A stretch of DNA of 64,000 nucleotides from VXLM01 sp965242665 (GCA_965242665.1 OZ251484.1:930001-994000); one strand, 5' to 3'; numbered from the stretch's first letter, positions 24,513 to 33,052 are shown. Notes: generated by a model from the sequence alone, not told the origin. Numbers and translations are program-made.

Positions 24513-25646
24513 ATGACTCACACCGCCGCGTTCGTGTACGAAGACGCGATGTCTCGGCACACGTTGGGCGAGACGCATCCGATGAAGCCGATCCGCCTGC
24601 GGTACACGCACGACCTCTCCAATGCCTACGGGATGTTCCACGCGGAGGGGGCGGCGCTGTCGAAGCCGCGCATGGCCACCGTCGAGGAAGTCGCAACCTT
24701 CCACACGCCAGAGTATATCCGCGCAATCAGAGCAATCGGCGAAGGAGACCGTGTGTTGAACACAGCTGCGTTCAACATAGGCCCGGGAGACAACCCTGCA
24801 TACGAGGGCATGTACGACGCCGCGATGCTATCGACGGGCGGATCCATGCGGTGCGTCGAGCTGCTGTTGGACGAAGGCTTCGACGCCGCCTTCAACATAT
24901 CCGGCGGCCTGCATCACGCCATGCCCGGCCACGCCTACGGATTCTGCGTCTTCAACGACCCCGTCATGGCTATCAACGAGTTGCTGCGGCGCGGACTGCG
25001 CGTCGCCTACGTCGATATCGACTGCCATCACGGCGACGGCGTACAGCTCGCCTACTACGATACCGACCAAGTATTGACGATCTCGATGCACGAGTCCGGC
25101 CAATTCCTATTCCCCGGCACGGGACACGTCCAAGAGATGGGCACGGGGAGGGGACGAGGTTACTCCGTCAACGTTCCCTTGTACCCCTACACCGGCGACG
25201 ACCTATACTACTGGGCATTAGAGCAAGTCACGATGCCGCTGCTCGACGCCTTCCAACCGGACGCGCTCGTCTCCCAACTCGGAATTGACACGCACTACCT
25301 CGACCCAATCACGCACTTGGCTCTGACGACACAGGGCTTCGGCAAGGTGGTCGCCAAATTTGCGGGGGTGGCGCCAAAGTGGTTGGCGCTCGGCGGAGGA
25401 GGCTATGATGTGCATGCAGTCGCCCGCTCATGGACGCTCGCCTACGGCGTGATGGCCGGACAGGATCTGGCGGACGAAATCCCTGATTCGTACCGCCGCC
25501 AACACGGAATCGAGACCATCACCGACCGCGCGCCGCTGCCGGGGGCGATTCGGTCGGCAGAAAAGGACGCGCGGACATTCGCCGAGGCCACCGTCCGCGC
25601 AGTTCAGCGCATGATCTTCCCGCTGCACGGAATCAGACCGGGATAG
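24513..25646 (+). CDS. acuC: Histone-deacetylase-family protein, AcuC-like
   Basis: A 377-residue zinc-dependent arginase/deacetylase-fold enzyme. AcuC-type members deacetylate acetyl-CoA synthetase or other lysines, or acylated polyamines. The metal and catalytic residues are in place: tandem His in GGLHHAMPGHAYGFCVFND, Asp-x-Asp-x-His in YVDIDCHHGDGVQ, the downstream Asp in SQLGIDTHYLDP, and the Gly-rich LALGGGGYDVHAVARSW. Length fits AcuC (about 380 aa). No acuA or acsA gene is adjacent, so the physiological target is open. Confidence 0.88.
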   Translation: MTHTAAFVYEDAMSRHTLGETHPMKPIRLRYTHDLSNAYGMFHAEGAALSKPRMATVEEVATFHTPEYIRAIRAIGEGDRVLNTAAFNIGPGDNPAYEGMYDAAMLSTGGSMRCVELLLDEGFDAAFNISGGLHHAMPGHAYGFCVFNDPVMAINELLRRGLRVAYVDIDCHHGDGVQLAYYDTDQVLTISMHESGQFLFPGTGHVQEMGTGRGRGYSVNVPLYPYTGDDLYYWALEQVTMPLLDAFQPDALVSQLGIDTHYLDPITHLALTTQGFGKVVAKFAGVAPKWLALGGGGYDVHAVARSWTLAYGVMAGQDLADEIPDSYRRQHGIETITDRAPLPGAIRSAEKDARTFAEATVRAVQRMIFPLHGIRPG

Positions 25647-25671
25647 GGCGTCCATCCTGCACAGGACGCCC
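25646..25671 (+). terminator. Hairpin at the 3' end of the acuC-like gene
   Basis: GGGCGTCC and GGACGCCC form an 8-bp perfect stem around a 10-nt loop, starting at the stop codon. There is no T-run, so it may be a weak terminator or mRNA-stabilising hairpin between two convergent genes. Confidence 0.4.
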
Positions 25672-25774
25672 TGCTCGAACTCGACGCCGTCATGGGAACC
25701 CCGCCGCCAGTGTCCGATGGCGTACTCATGAGGATACCCGCACGCGATAAATCGAACGGGCCCCAGATGTCCTC

Positions 25775-27685
25775 TCATTTCACCTCGCGGAACTCTCCCT
25801 CCACAGTGCGCTCGTCGTCACCGTCGGCGGACGCGCCGCTGGACGAGTCGGCCCCGTCGCCGGCGGACGCCTCCGCCCCATCCTGGCTGTAGATGGCCTG
25901 GCCCACCGCCTGGAGCGCGGTGTTCAGATCGTCCATAGCCGTCTTGATCTTGTCCGCGTCGTCTTCTGCGACGGCGGCGCGCACGGCTGCGACCTTCCCC
26001 TCGATGTCCGTCTTCATCTCCGCGGGAATCTTGCCCTCATTGTCTGCGATGAGCTTCTCCGCGGCAAACGCGGCGTTCTCCGCGGCGTTCCGGACTTCCA
26101 CTTTCTCGCGCTGCTTCCTATCTTCCTCGGCGTGCTCCTCTGCGTCTCGAACCATCCGATCGACCTCTTGGTCGCTGAGCCCGGAGCTTGCGGTTATGGT
26201 GATCTTCTGCTCCTTGCCAGTGCCTTTGTCCTTGGCAGAAACGTTGAGGATGCCGTTCGCGTCGATGTCGAACGTAACCTCGATCTGTGGAACGCCGCGC
26301 GGGGCAGGAAGGATCCCACCCAGCATGAAGCGTCCGATGCTCTTGTTGTCGGCCGCCATATCACGCTCGCCTTGCAGCACGTGCACCTCGACGCTGGTTT
26401 GACCGTCGGCGGCAGTAGTGAACGTCTCCGTCTTGGCGGTTGGAATGGTCGTGTTGCGGGGGATGAGTGACGTCGACACGCCGCCAAGCGTCTCTATGCC
26501 CAGGGTCAGGGGGGTCACGTCCAGCAGCAGGAGGTCTTGCACGTCGCCTTGGAGAATGCCAGCTTGAATAGCCGCTCCGATGGATACGACCTCATCGGGG
26601 TTCACGCCTTGGTGCGCCTCCTTGCCAAAGAGGCCTTCCACGGCCTTTTGCACCGCCGGCATCCGAGTCATGCCGCCGACGAGGATCACCTCGTCCACCC
26701 CGTTGGCCTCGACCTCCGCGTCTTCCAGCGCCTGCCTGCAGGGGCCAATCGACTTCTCGACAAGGTCTCCAACGAGCTGCTCCAGCTTGGATCTCGACAG
26801 GCTCATCACCAAGTGCTTCGGGCCGGACGCGTCTGCGGTGATGAACGGCAGGTTGATTTCCGTCTCCATAAGCGAGGACAGCTCGATCTTGGCCTTCTCT
26901 GCGGCCTCTCGCAGACGCTGGATGGCCATGCGGTCGTTGGCGAGGTCGATCGCTTGGTCGCGCTTGAATTCGGCGACGATCCAATCCATGATCCGCTGGT
27001 CGAAGTCGTCCCCACCAAGGTGCGTGTCGCCGTTGGTGGAGCGCACCTCGAAGACTCCGTCCCCAATCTGGAGGATGGTGATGTCGAACGTTCCGCCGCC
27101 CAAGTCGTAAACCGCGATGGTTTCCTCATTCTTCTTGTCGAGTCCATACGCCAGAGACGCCGCGGTCGGTTCGTTGATGATGCGCAGCACTTCCAAACCG
27201 GCGATGCGCCCGGCATCCTTGGTGGCGTTCCGTTGGCTATCGTTGAAGTACGCAGGCACAGTGATGACCGCCTGCGTAATCCTCTCACCAAGCTTGGCCT
27301 CCGCGTCTTGCTTGAGCTTCTGCAAGACCATCGCAGACACTTCCGGCGGCGCGTAGCCCTTCCCCCCCATGGAGACATAGGCGTCGCCGTTGCCGTGTCT
27401 CTCCACTTTGAACGGGACGAGCTTGACGTCCCTCTGCACGCTGTCCTCGTCGTACCTGCGACCCATGAATCGCTTGACCGAGAAGATCGTATTCTCGGGG
27501 TTCGTCACGGCCTGCCGTTTGGCGGTGGTGCCAACGTAGCGCTCGCCGCTCTTCGGATTCAGCGCTACGACCGATGGGGTGGTGCGACCGCCTTCGGCGT
27601 TCTCTACGACGCGCGGCTCACCTCCTTCGATGACCGCCATGCACGAGTTGGTCGTGCCAAGATCGATTCCCAATACCTTCGCCAT
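25775..27685 (-). CDS. dnaK: Chaperone protein DnaK (Hsp70)
   Basis: A 636-residue Hsp70. It starts MAKVLGIDLGTTNSCMAV, has the second phosphate loop VYDLGGGTFDITI and the adenosine motif VILVGGMTRMPAVQ, followed by the linker DLLLLDVTPLTLGIETLGG, the substrate-binding domain, and a helical lid with an Ala/Gly/Ser/Asp-rich tail ending in GEFREVK rather than EEVD. It refolds and protects client proteins in the cytosol with GrpE and DnaJ. Its start codon touches the grpE stop, so the two are translationally coupled. No dnaJ follows within the window. Confidence 0.98.
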   Translation of the reverse strand: MAKVLGIDLGTTNSCMAVIEGGEPRVVENAEGGRTTPSVVALNPKSGERYVGTTAKRQAVTNPENTIFSVKRFMGRRYDEDSVQRDVKLVPFKVERHGNGDAYVSMGGKGYAPPEVSAMVLQKLKQDAEAKLGERITQAVITVPAYFNDSQRNATKDAGRIAGLEVLRIINEPTAASLAYGLDKKNEETIAVYDLGGGTFDITILQIGDGVFEVRSTNGDTHLGGDDFDQRIMDWIVAEFKRDQAIDLANDRMAIQRLREAAEKAKIELSSLMETEINLPFITADASGPKHLVMSLSRSKLEQLVGDLVEKSIGPCRQALEDAEVEANGVDEVILVGGMTRMPAVQKAVEGLFGKEAHQGVNPDEVVSIGAAIQAGILQGDVQDLLLLDVTPLTLGIETLGGVSTSLIPRNTTIPTAKTETFTTAADGQTSVEVHVLQGERDMAADNKSIGRFMLGGILPAPRGVPQIEVTFDIDANGILNVSAKDKGTGKEQKITITASSGLSDQEVDRMVRDAEEHAEEDRKQREKVEVRNAAENAAFAAEKLIADNEGKIPAEMKTDIEGKVAAVRAAVAEDDADKIKTAMDDLNTALQAVGQAIYSQDGAEASAGDGADSSSGASADGDDERTVEGEFREVK

Positions 27686-28248
27686 TATCTTGTCTCCTTG
27701 TCATTGTTCGATTCGGTGGATTCTGGTTGCTCCGGGCGTCTGGCCACTACAACCTGCGCGGCTCGAAGCACGCGATTCCGGTACATGTATCCTTCCTGAT
27801 AAACCTCCACGACTGTTCCTTCGTCACCGTCGTCGGTCTCGCGAAACTGAATTGCAGTCGCATACTCAGGGTCGTAAGGCTTGCCGAGGGTGGGGAGCTG
27901 TGTCACCCCCTCGGCGTCCAACACATTGACGACGTTTCGCCGCACGAGTTCGATCCCCTCGCTCCAGCCGGACGGTTGATCGCCGGGAATCATCGCCAGC
28001 GCGCGGTCTAGGTCATCGACGGTCGAGAGTATCTTCAGAAGCAGAGACGACTTGGCGTTCAGACGGATCTCTTCTTTCTCCTCTTCTGCCCGTCTGCGGT
28101 AGTTGACTAGATCCGCCTGCGCGCGGGCGGCAATGTTCTTGAACTGCTCCCGCTCCCGCTCCGCCTCTTCCAAGCGCGCTTGCAAATCACCGCACTCGCC
28201 GCCGTCGCGCTCACCTCCCAAGTCAGCCTCCTGTTGTCGTTCGGTCAT
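27685..28248 (-). CDS. grpE: Nucleotide exchange factor GrpE
   Basis: A 187-residue protein with the GrpE arrangement: an acidic N-terminus, a long coiled coil (about residues 20-85, LEEAEREREQFKNIAARAQADLVNYRRRAEEEK), the four-helix region with LLKILSTVDDLDRAL, and the beta domain with GEGTVVEVYQEGYMYRNRVLRAAQVVVAR. It drives ADP release from DnaK. It is the middle gene of the hspR-grpE-dnaK operon, with 87 nt after hspR and no gap before dnaK. Confidence 0.95.
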   Translation of the reverse strand: MTERQQEADLGGERDGGECGDLQARLEEAEREREQFKNIAARAQADLVNYRRRAEEEKEEIRLNAKSSLLLKILSTVDDLDRALAMIPGDQPSGWSEGIELVRRNVVNVLDAEGVTQLPTLGKPYDPEYATAIQFRETDDGDEGTVVEVYQEGYMYRNRVLRAAQVVVARRPEQPESTESNNDKETR

Positions 28249-28335
28249 TGGCCGCCACCTCTCACCAGAGTTTTGCGAATCGAGAATACAGAAGAACCGG
28301 ACTCGCAGACCGCTCGCTCTACATTTACCATAGCC

Positions 28336-28821
28336 CTAGCTCCGCCGAGAGTACAACGTCGAGATTATGTCATCGAGCCTATCGTCGAGCGCTTGCCTGG
28401 CGTCCACGATGTCCGCCCGCCCTATCTCCGCCTTGGCCGCAAGCAGCTTGGTGAACACCTCCAACACGAGTTGGACGCCCGCGAGATTCAAGCCCAGGTC
28501 TCCTACGAGATGCTTGATGAGGCGGAGGCGCGCAATGTCGAGCTCGGAGTAGAGACGAAGCATCCCGGCCGTGCGAGTCGGTCTGACGAGTCCGACCCGC
28601 TCGTACTTGCGGAGCGTCTGCGGGTGCATCTCGAGAATGCGCGCTGCGACGCTGATGATGTACACGCCGTCCAAGCCGCCGTGCGTCTCGCGAGAACGAA
28701 CCGACCCGCCGCCGGCCGTCTCCGCAGCAGCGTCCTGAAGCATCCCCGCTAACCTAGAAGAGGCCATCCGCGTTCTATTGACAAAGCCGCGGCGGCGGGA
28801 ACTATCCGAATCGAACACCAT
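28336..28821 (-). CDS. hspR: HspR-like MerR-family heat-shock repressor
   Basis: A 161-residue MerR-type regulator. The winged-helix core VYIISVAARILEMHPQTLRKYERVGLVRP is the HspR signature. It continues with the second wing (RLYSELDIARLRLIKHLVGDLGLNLAGVQLVLEV) and a C-terminal coiled coil. The first 50 residues are poorly conserved in appearance, but the ATG at 28821 has a GTGGAG ribosome binding site and sits downstream of a good promoter, so I keep it. HspR represses the dnaK operon by binding HAIR elements, with DnaK as co-repressor. Here hspR is first in the operon, unlike actinobacteria, where it follows dnaJ. Confidence 0.9.
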   Translation of the reverse strand: MVFDSDSSRRRGFVNRTRMASSRLAGMLQDAAAETAGGGSVRSRETHGGLDGVYIISVAARILEMHPQTLRKYERVGLVRPTRTAGMLRLYSELDIARLRLIKHLVGDLGLNLAGVQLVLEVFTKLLAAKAEIGRADIVDARQALDDRLDDIISTLYSRRS

Positions 28822-28862
28822 GCTAACTCCACCACTCCAGAAACGTTATAGAGCATGAATCT

Positions 28863-28892
28863 ATTGTAAAACTTGATACGACCCATGTCAAC
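28863..28892 (-). promoter_or_regulatory. Promoter of hspR-grpE-dnaK with HAIR-like operator
   Basis: On the minus strand TTGACA (28891-28886) and TACAAT (28868-28863) are 17 nt apart. GTTGACA-N7-TATCAAG (about 28892-28872) has the 21-nt length of the HAIR consensus (CTTGAGT-N7-ACTCAAG) and keeps the cores TTGA and TCAAG, so HspR may autorepress by covering the -35 region and spacer. Confidence 0.55.
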
Positions 28893-28983
28893 CCGACCAA
28901 CCAAAGGACGCATTGGGGTTGCCCCGAAGGTATCTATCGAAACATCAGAATCGGACGGACGCGAACGGAAAGGAGACCTTGCA

Positions 28984-29193
28984 ATGGTTATGTTCAAGGC
29001 TTGCCCAAGGTGCATGGGCGACATGCACGTAAACAAGGACATGTACGGCGAATACCGCGAGTGCCTCATGTGCGGCTTCATGGCAGACATCGCCAAGCAG
29101 AGCGCGATCGGAATCGACCTCGCAGCCGCCGCGAACGAGAAGAAGACGAAGCCGCGCGCCCGAACGCGCAAAGTGGCGGTGAAGGCGGCGTAG
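28984..29193 (+). CDS. Small zinc-ribbon protein
   Basis: A 69-residue protein with two cysteine pairs (CPRCMGD and CLMCGFM) separated by 17 residues, a typical single zinc ribbon, followed by an Ala-rich middle and a basic tail (KKTKPRARTRKVAVKAA). AAAGGAGA lies 8 nt before the ATG; an in-frame start upstream at 28873 has no such support. It is divergent from hspR and followed by a strong terminator, so it is a single-gene unit. Nucleic acid binding is plausible; the function is unknown. Confidence 0.75.
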   Translation: MVMFKACPRCMGDMHVNKDMYGEYRECLMCGFMADIAKQSAIGIDLAAAANEKKTKPRARTRKVAVKAA

Positions 29194-29238
29194 AGAACGC
29201 AGCGGACACACACAGCGCCCCCACCCGGCGCAGAACGA

Positions 29239-29275
29239 AAGTCCCCTCCGCGCAACTCGTGCGGAGGGGACTTTT
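29239..29275 (+). terminator. Rho-independent terminator
   Basis: AGTCCCCTCCGC and GCGGAGGGGACT form a 12-13 bp perfect GC-rich stem with a 9-nt loop, followed by TTTTCT. It ends the small zinc-ribbon gene. Confidence 0.9.
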
Positions 29276-29332
29276 CTCTTCGCCATGACACGGAAACTCG
29301 CTTGCGCGCAACCGTTCAGGAAAGGTAGCGGG

Positions 29333-29941
29333 TTACCCATTTCCCCCGCGGCGCAGGACTTCCAACACCTCCTCACAGCGGCTCCGTTCGTCAAAGAGGA
29401 TGTTTACCGCGGCCAAATACTCGCCATGGATGCTTTCAGATTCTTTTGCAATGTCAGAGATCCGCCAATCGGCACCGTTGGTCAGAACGGCATAGCCGGA
29501 CTTGAGTTCCAGTTGTTCTACATAACCCTTGACCTGTTCGAGATCCGCCGTCAGATCCCTCCATATTGCAATGACCGGGGGAGGGTTGGGGATTTCTTCA
29601 CCGCGTTGAAATTTCTCCCAGGCGCCCTTCATTCTGGCTCTGTCTTCTGCCCTATTCGCCTTGTGGATACCCACATACTCCCTGGGTAGTGGCTTTGCTT
29701 CCACAAGGATCACGGGCTTCTCACCGGAGAAGAGCGCGTAGTCAACCCGATAGGGGTTGGGCAGGTCCGTGGTCTCATGCTCGATCTTAACTTGCGATGG
29801 ATCCTCAAGATCCCACCCAAGCGCTTGGAGTATCGGGTCGATGAGCGTGTACCGAGTGCGAATCTCCATGGATGCTATGTAATCCTCTTCATCCTCCACG
29901 ACGTGTTTGCGCGCTCGGCCGATTGCATCCCTCAACGACAT
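29333..29941 (-). CDS. Stand-alone HsdR-N-like PD-(D/E)XK nuclease domain protein
   Basis: A 202-residue protein that looks like the N-terminal nuclease domain of type I restriction subunits (HSDR_N). The motif is YRVDYALF...PVILVEAKP, with Asp67, Glu81 and Lys83 as the likely catalytic residues. An upstream helix TLIDPILQALGW and a downstream QVKGYVEQLELKSGYAVLTNG are typical of this domain family. No helicase or hsdM/hsdS gene is beside it. Many such lone proteins exist, and their role is unproven; defence or DNA repair is possible. The local base composition is a little more AT-rich than its neighbours. Confidence 0.78.
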   Translation of the reverse strand: MSLRDAIGRARKHVVEDEEDYIASMEIRTRYTLIDPILQALGWDLEDPSQVKIEHETTDLPNPYRVDYALFSGEKPVILVEAKPLPREYVGIHKANRAEDRARMKGAWEKFQRGEEIPNPPPVIAIWRDLTADLEQVKGYVEQLELKSGYAVLTNGADWRISDIAKESESIHGEYLAAVNILFDERSRCEEVLEVLRRGGNG

Positions 29942-30071
29942 TGCAAACCCCCTTCCTGCGTCAAGTTCACCAGTAGGTAGGCACTATAGCACGAATTGGG
30001 GCGCGTGTCTACACGCCGCCTACAGGATGAAGCGCGCGGACGCCGCCGGGAACCTCAACTACCAGTTCACT

Positions 30072-31175
30072 CTAATGGAAGCACCCGCGGCCGGGAATAT
30101 CCCACACGCCCTCGACGAGACCGTCTCGGACGGCCACGAACCGGTCCCAACGGTTCACCAACCCGTCGGCGTATCCCGGTATGAGGGTTACCACGTCGCC
30201 TACTTGGAGACTCATCTCTTGGTCGCTGGTCAACACGAGGTGTTCGTCCGCGATTTGGGACACGGCGACACCGGGCATTCCCTCGACGTCCGGGCCGAAC
30301 TCGTTGGAGATCAAACAGAGCTGCCGCGCGCCAATATCCACGACCGCAGCGCCCGGCCGCGGCCTACTCACGACGCCGGCGAGGAGCTTGGCGGCATACC
30401 TGAACTCGGACATGAAGCCAAGCATCGTATCCATGAGCGCGTATGTGCCGCCTTCGACCTCGGTGACGCCGGGCATCCGAGCAGCCAGCTTGTACGAAAA
30501 CGTCTCGCCGCTGGAGACCATCTCCACCGGAACGCCTTCCGCCTCGATCGCATCCTTTACGTCCAAGCACATGCGAATGTGCCGAGTCCCAGACTCCGTA
30601 TACTCCTCGACAGACGGCCAGCCCTCTACGTGCTGGTGACTCATGACGCCCATGAAGCGAACGCCCGGCAGATCGGCGGCCAGCTTGGCGATCTCTACCC
30701 CCTGCTGCGCGTTCCGCACCCCGGCGCGTCCCATGGACGTATCGACCTCGATGAGGATTCCGATTGTGACGCCGTTGGATTCGGCAGCGGCGGAGACGGC
30801 GCGAACATTGTCAGGATCGTCGACGCAAACCTTGATGTCCCCCCGCCGCGCGAGCGCACACAGGCGGACGAGCTTGTCGCTAGTGACTATCTGGTTTGGG
30901 ATGAGTATGTCGTCGATCCCGTTCTGCAGCATCACCTCGGCCTCCGAAACCTTCGCGGCGCATACCCCCCCGACCGTGCCTCCCATCTCTATCTGCATCC
31001 GCGCCAGAAACGGACTCTTGAGGTTCTTCGTGTGCGCCCGCATCTTCGTCCGCGTGTCACGGTACGTCTCCGCCACCACCCGCAAGTTACTCTCATACGC
31101 ATCCATATCCACGATCAGACACGGCGTATCGAGATACTCGACGGGGGAGCCGGGCTGTGGCGTGTAATAGTCCAA
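30072..31175 (-). CDS. D-threonine aldolase / D-serine dehydratase-like PLP enzyme
   Basis: A 367-residue fold-type III PLP enzyme of the alanine racemase-like DSD1/D-threonine aldolase family. The N-terminus has LDTPCLIVDMDAYESN and the PLP lysine Lys50 in MRAHTKN, followed by barrel motifs (LIPNQIV, ILIEVDTSMGRAGV, VSSGETFSY) and a C-terminal D-Ser-dehydratase-like domain. In that domain the usual metal-ligand pair H-x-C or H-x-D reads Y-x-D (IPGYADGLVNRWD), so the metal site may differ. I chose the TTG start because GGAGG lies 7 nt before it. It may cleave a D-beta-hydroxy amino acid to glycine plus an aldehyde. It is divergent from holB. Confidence 0.8.
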   Translation of the reverse strand: MDYYTPQPGSPVEYLDTPCLIVDMDAYESNLRVVAETYRDTRTKMRAHTKNLKSPFLARMQIEMGGTVGGVCAAKVSEAEVMLQNGIDDILIPNQIVTSDKLVRLCALARRGDIKVCVDDPDNVRAVSAAAESNGVTIGILIEVDTSMGRAGVRNAQQGVEIAKLAADLPGVRFMGVMSHQHVEGWPSVEEYTESGTRHIRMCLDVKDAIEAEGVPVEMVSSGETFSYKLAARMPGVTEVEGGTYALMDTMLGFMSEFRYAAKLLAGVVSRPRPGAAVVDIGARQLCLISNEFGPDVEGMPGVAVSQIADEHLVLTSDQEMSLQVGDVVTLIPGYADGLVNRWDRFVAVRDGLVEGVWDIPGRGCFH

Positions 31176-31297
31176 AACGATGCCTCCACGTTGTTCGATG
31201 TGCGATAGTATACATTGTCGAGTGGCTGCTTGTGCGGGTCGTACCGCAAGCGCTCGAACCAGTACTGAGGCGGTAAGCGGAGAAAACTCGAACGACC

Positions 31298-32329
31298 ATG
31301 TTCCGGACGATCGGACACGACAAAGCGGTCAACACCCTGACTCGCGCGCTCGCAGATGAGCGCGAGTCTCACGCGTACCTTCTGACAGGCCCGCCGCAGA
31401 TCGGCAAGATGACTCTGGCAATAGACCTCGCGCGGGCGCTCAACTGCACCGCAGACGAGCAGGAAAACCTCTTCGGTGAGACCGAAGCCAAGCCGTGCAA
31501 TGCCTGCAACCAATGCAGCCTCATCGACAAGGGGCTGCACACCGACGTGTTGGTGGTGACCTTCGGGGAAGACTCGCGGAAACGGACGCAGACGCTCATC
31601 TCCATAGATCAAGTCCGAGAAGTACAGCGGAACGCCAACCTGCGCCCATCCAACGGGAAGCACCGTATCTTCATCTTCGAGCGCGCCGACTACCTCAGCC
31701 CAGGCGCGGCAACCGCGCTGCTCAAGACCTTGGAAGAACCGCCCAATCAGGTAGTCATGATTCTAGTCGCCGCCGACCTCGACCGGCTCCTGCCAACGAT
31801 CTCGTCTCGATGTCAAACCTTCGCCTTGCGCCCCGTCCGGCAATCCGTGATAGTCGACCACCTGATTTCCAAGCACGGCATCGAAGTAGAGAACGCCGAG
31901 GAGACCGCGAGACTCTCGGAGGGAAGAATCGGCTGGGCCATCGGCGCCGCCCGCGACCCTGCAGTCCTGCAGGCCATCGACGAGAAGATGAGCGAGGTCG
32001 AGTCGATCTCGCGCTCCGGATTGGAAGCGCGCTTCCAGTACGCAGAAGGCTTGGCGCAGGCGTTCGGCAAGAACCGAGACGACGTGCGAAACGAACTCAC
32101 CCTCTGGAAAGAGTGGTGGAGGGACATGATGATCGTCAAAGCAGGAGTCCCCAGAGGAGTCAAGCACTTGGCCAGACTCGATGCGCTCCAAGCAGGAGCC
32201 GCCAAGACTGGCGCAGAGGAACTCGTGGAGGCAGTCAACGCAATCGAGCGGACGATGCGCTTCCTCGACCGAAACGCAAACGCGCGCCTGGCCTTGGATA
32301 ACATGATGCTCACGATACCTCGATTGTAA
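31298..32329 (+). CDS. holB: DNA polymerase III delta-prime-like clamp loader subunit
   Basis: A 343-residue AAA+ protein of the clamp loader. It has a Walker A-like GPPQIGKMTLA, a zinc-binding cluster CNACNQC after LNC, the sensor region TLEEPPNQVVMILVAAD, and LLPTISSRCQTFALRP with the SRC motif. The C-terminal helical collar follows. Delta-prime acts with gamma/tau and delta to load the beta clamp on DNA. Two small genes follow on the same strand, and the order holB then PSP1-type protein mirrors the firmicute holB-yaaT arrangement. Confidence 0.88.
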   Translation: MFRTIGHDKAVNTLTRALADERESHAYLLTGPPQIGKMTLAIDLARALNCTADEQENLFGETEAKPCNACNQCSLIDKGLHTDVLVVTFGEDSRKRTQTLISIDQVREVQRNANLRPSNGKHRIFIFERADYLSPGAATALLKTLEEPPNQVVMILVAADLDRLLPTISSRCQTFALRPVRQSVIVDHLISKHGIEVENAEETARLSEGRIGWAIGAARDPAVLQAIDEKMSEVESISRSGLEARFQYAEGLAQAFGKNRDDVRNELTLWKEWWRDMMIVKAGVPRGVKHLARLDALQAGAAKTGAEELVEAVNAIERTMRFLDRNANARLALDNMMLTIPRL

Positions 32330-32369
32330 CGACGCGGGGTCTGCGAAACTCAAATGAGGAAGGATCGAT

Positions 32370-32780
32370 ATGAAGGTATACCTGGCGGCGCGGTACTCGC
32401 GGAAAGACGAAATGAGGGAGTATGCCGACCGTCTCCAACGCGCTGACCACCACGTCACGTCGCGATGGGTAGAAGTCAAGCACAACGTAGAAGACATCGA
32501 CCGCGAGCGAGAGCTCGCAAGCCGATACGCACTGGAAGACTCCGAAGACCTAACCGCGGCTGACGCCGTCGTAGTGTTCACCGAGCCCCCGCGGAAGGAA
32601 TTGACGCGCGGCGGCCGACACGTGGAGTTCGGCATGGCGCTCGCGCTCCAAAAACGCCTGTTCGTAGTCGGCCCGCCCGAGAATGTGTTCTACGCCCTGC
32701 CGCAAGTGGAGGTCTACTCCACCTGGGATCAGTTGTTCGATTCGCGCTTCTCGCCGACGGCGCAGGAGACCCCGCGATGA
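32370..32780 (+). CDS. Nucleoside 2-deoxyribosyltransferase-like protein
   Basis: A 136-residue protein with the N-terminal MKVYLAARYSRKDEMREYADRL and the central EDLTAADAVVVFTEPPRKELTRGGRHVEFGMALALQKRLFVVGP, typical of the nucleoside 2-deoxyribosyltransferase/DUF4406 fold. Such proteins cleave or exchange the N-glycosidic bond of (deoxy)nucleosides. The Glu in HVEFGMAL matches the family's catalytic region. AGGAAGGA precedes the ATG. Its stop overlaps the next start in ATGA. Substrate unknown. Confidence 0.8.
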   Translation: MKVYLAARYSRKDEMREYADRLQRADHHVTSRWVEVKHNVEDIDRERELASRYALEDSEDLTAADAVVVFTEPPRKELTRGGRHVEFGMALALQKRLFVVGPPENVFYALPQVEVYSTWDQLFDSRFSPTAQETPR

Positions 32781-33052
32781 CTGCAACAGACAAGCCGAAC
32801 GAACCATCGAAGCAGGACGGCTCGACGATGTCCGCAAACCCTCGATCCAGCAAGAAGATCGTAGGAGTGCGCTTCATACCATCCGGGAAGGTGCACTTCT
32901 TCGCGCCGGGAAACGTCGATGTGCGAGTAGGAGATACCGTCGAGGTCGAGACCGACGTCGGTTACCGGCAAGGTACGGTCGTCATCGCCCCAGACCAAAT
33001 ATGGTACGCCGACCTGCGCGGCAGCCTCGATGCTGTAGTGCGCAAGCTATAG
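32777..33052 (+). CDS. Short PSP1-type protein (N-terminal half only)
   Basis: A 91-residue protein with a polar lead (residues 1-25) and then KIVGVRFIPSGKVHFFAPGNVDVRVGDTVEVETDVGYRQGTVV. This resembles the N-terminal part of PSP1/YaaT proteins (about 270 aa), which accompany holB in firmicutes. The conserved C-terminal PSP1 domain is missing, and I find no continuation in the next 400 nt. It may be a genuine short form or a remnant. The ATGA overlap with the upstream gene argues it is translated. Confidence 0.65.
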   Translation: MTATDKPNEPSKQDGSTMSANPRSSKKIVGVRFIPSGKVHFFAPGNVDVRVGDTVEVETDVGYRQGTVVIAPDQIWYADLRGSLDAVVRKL

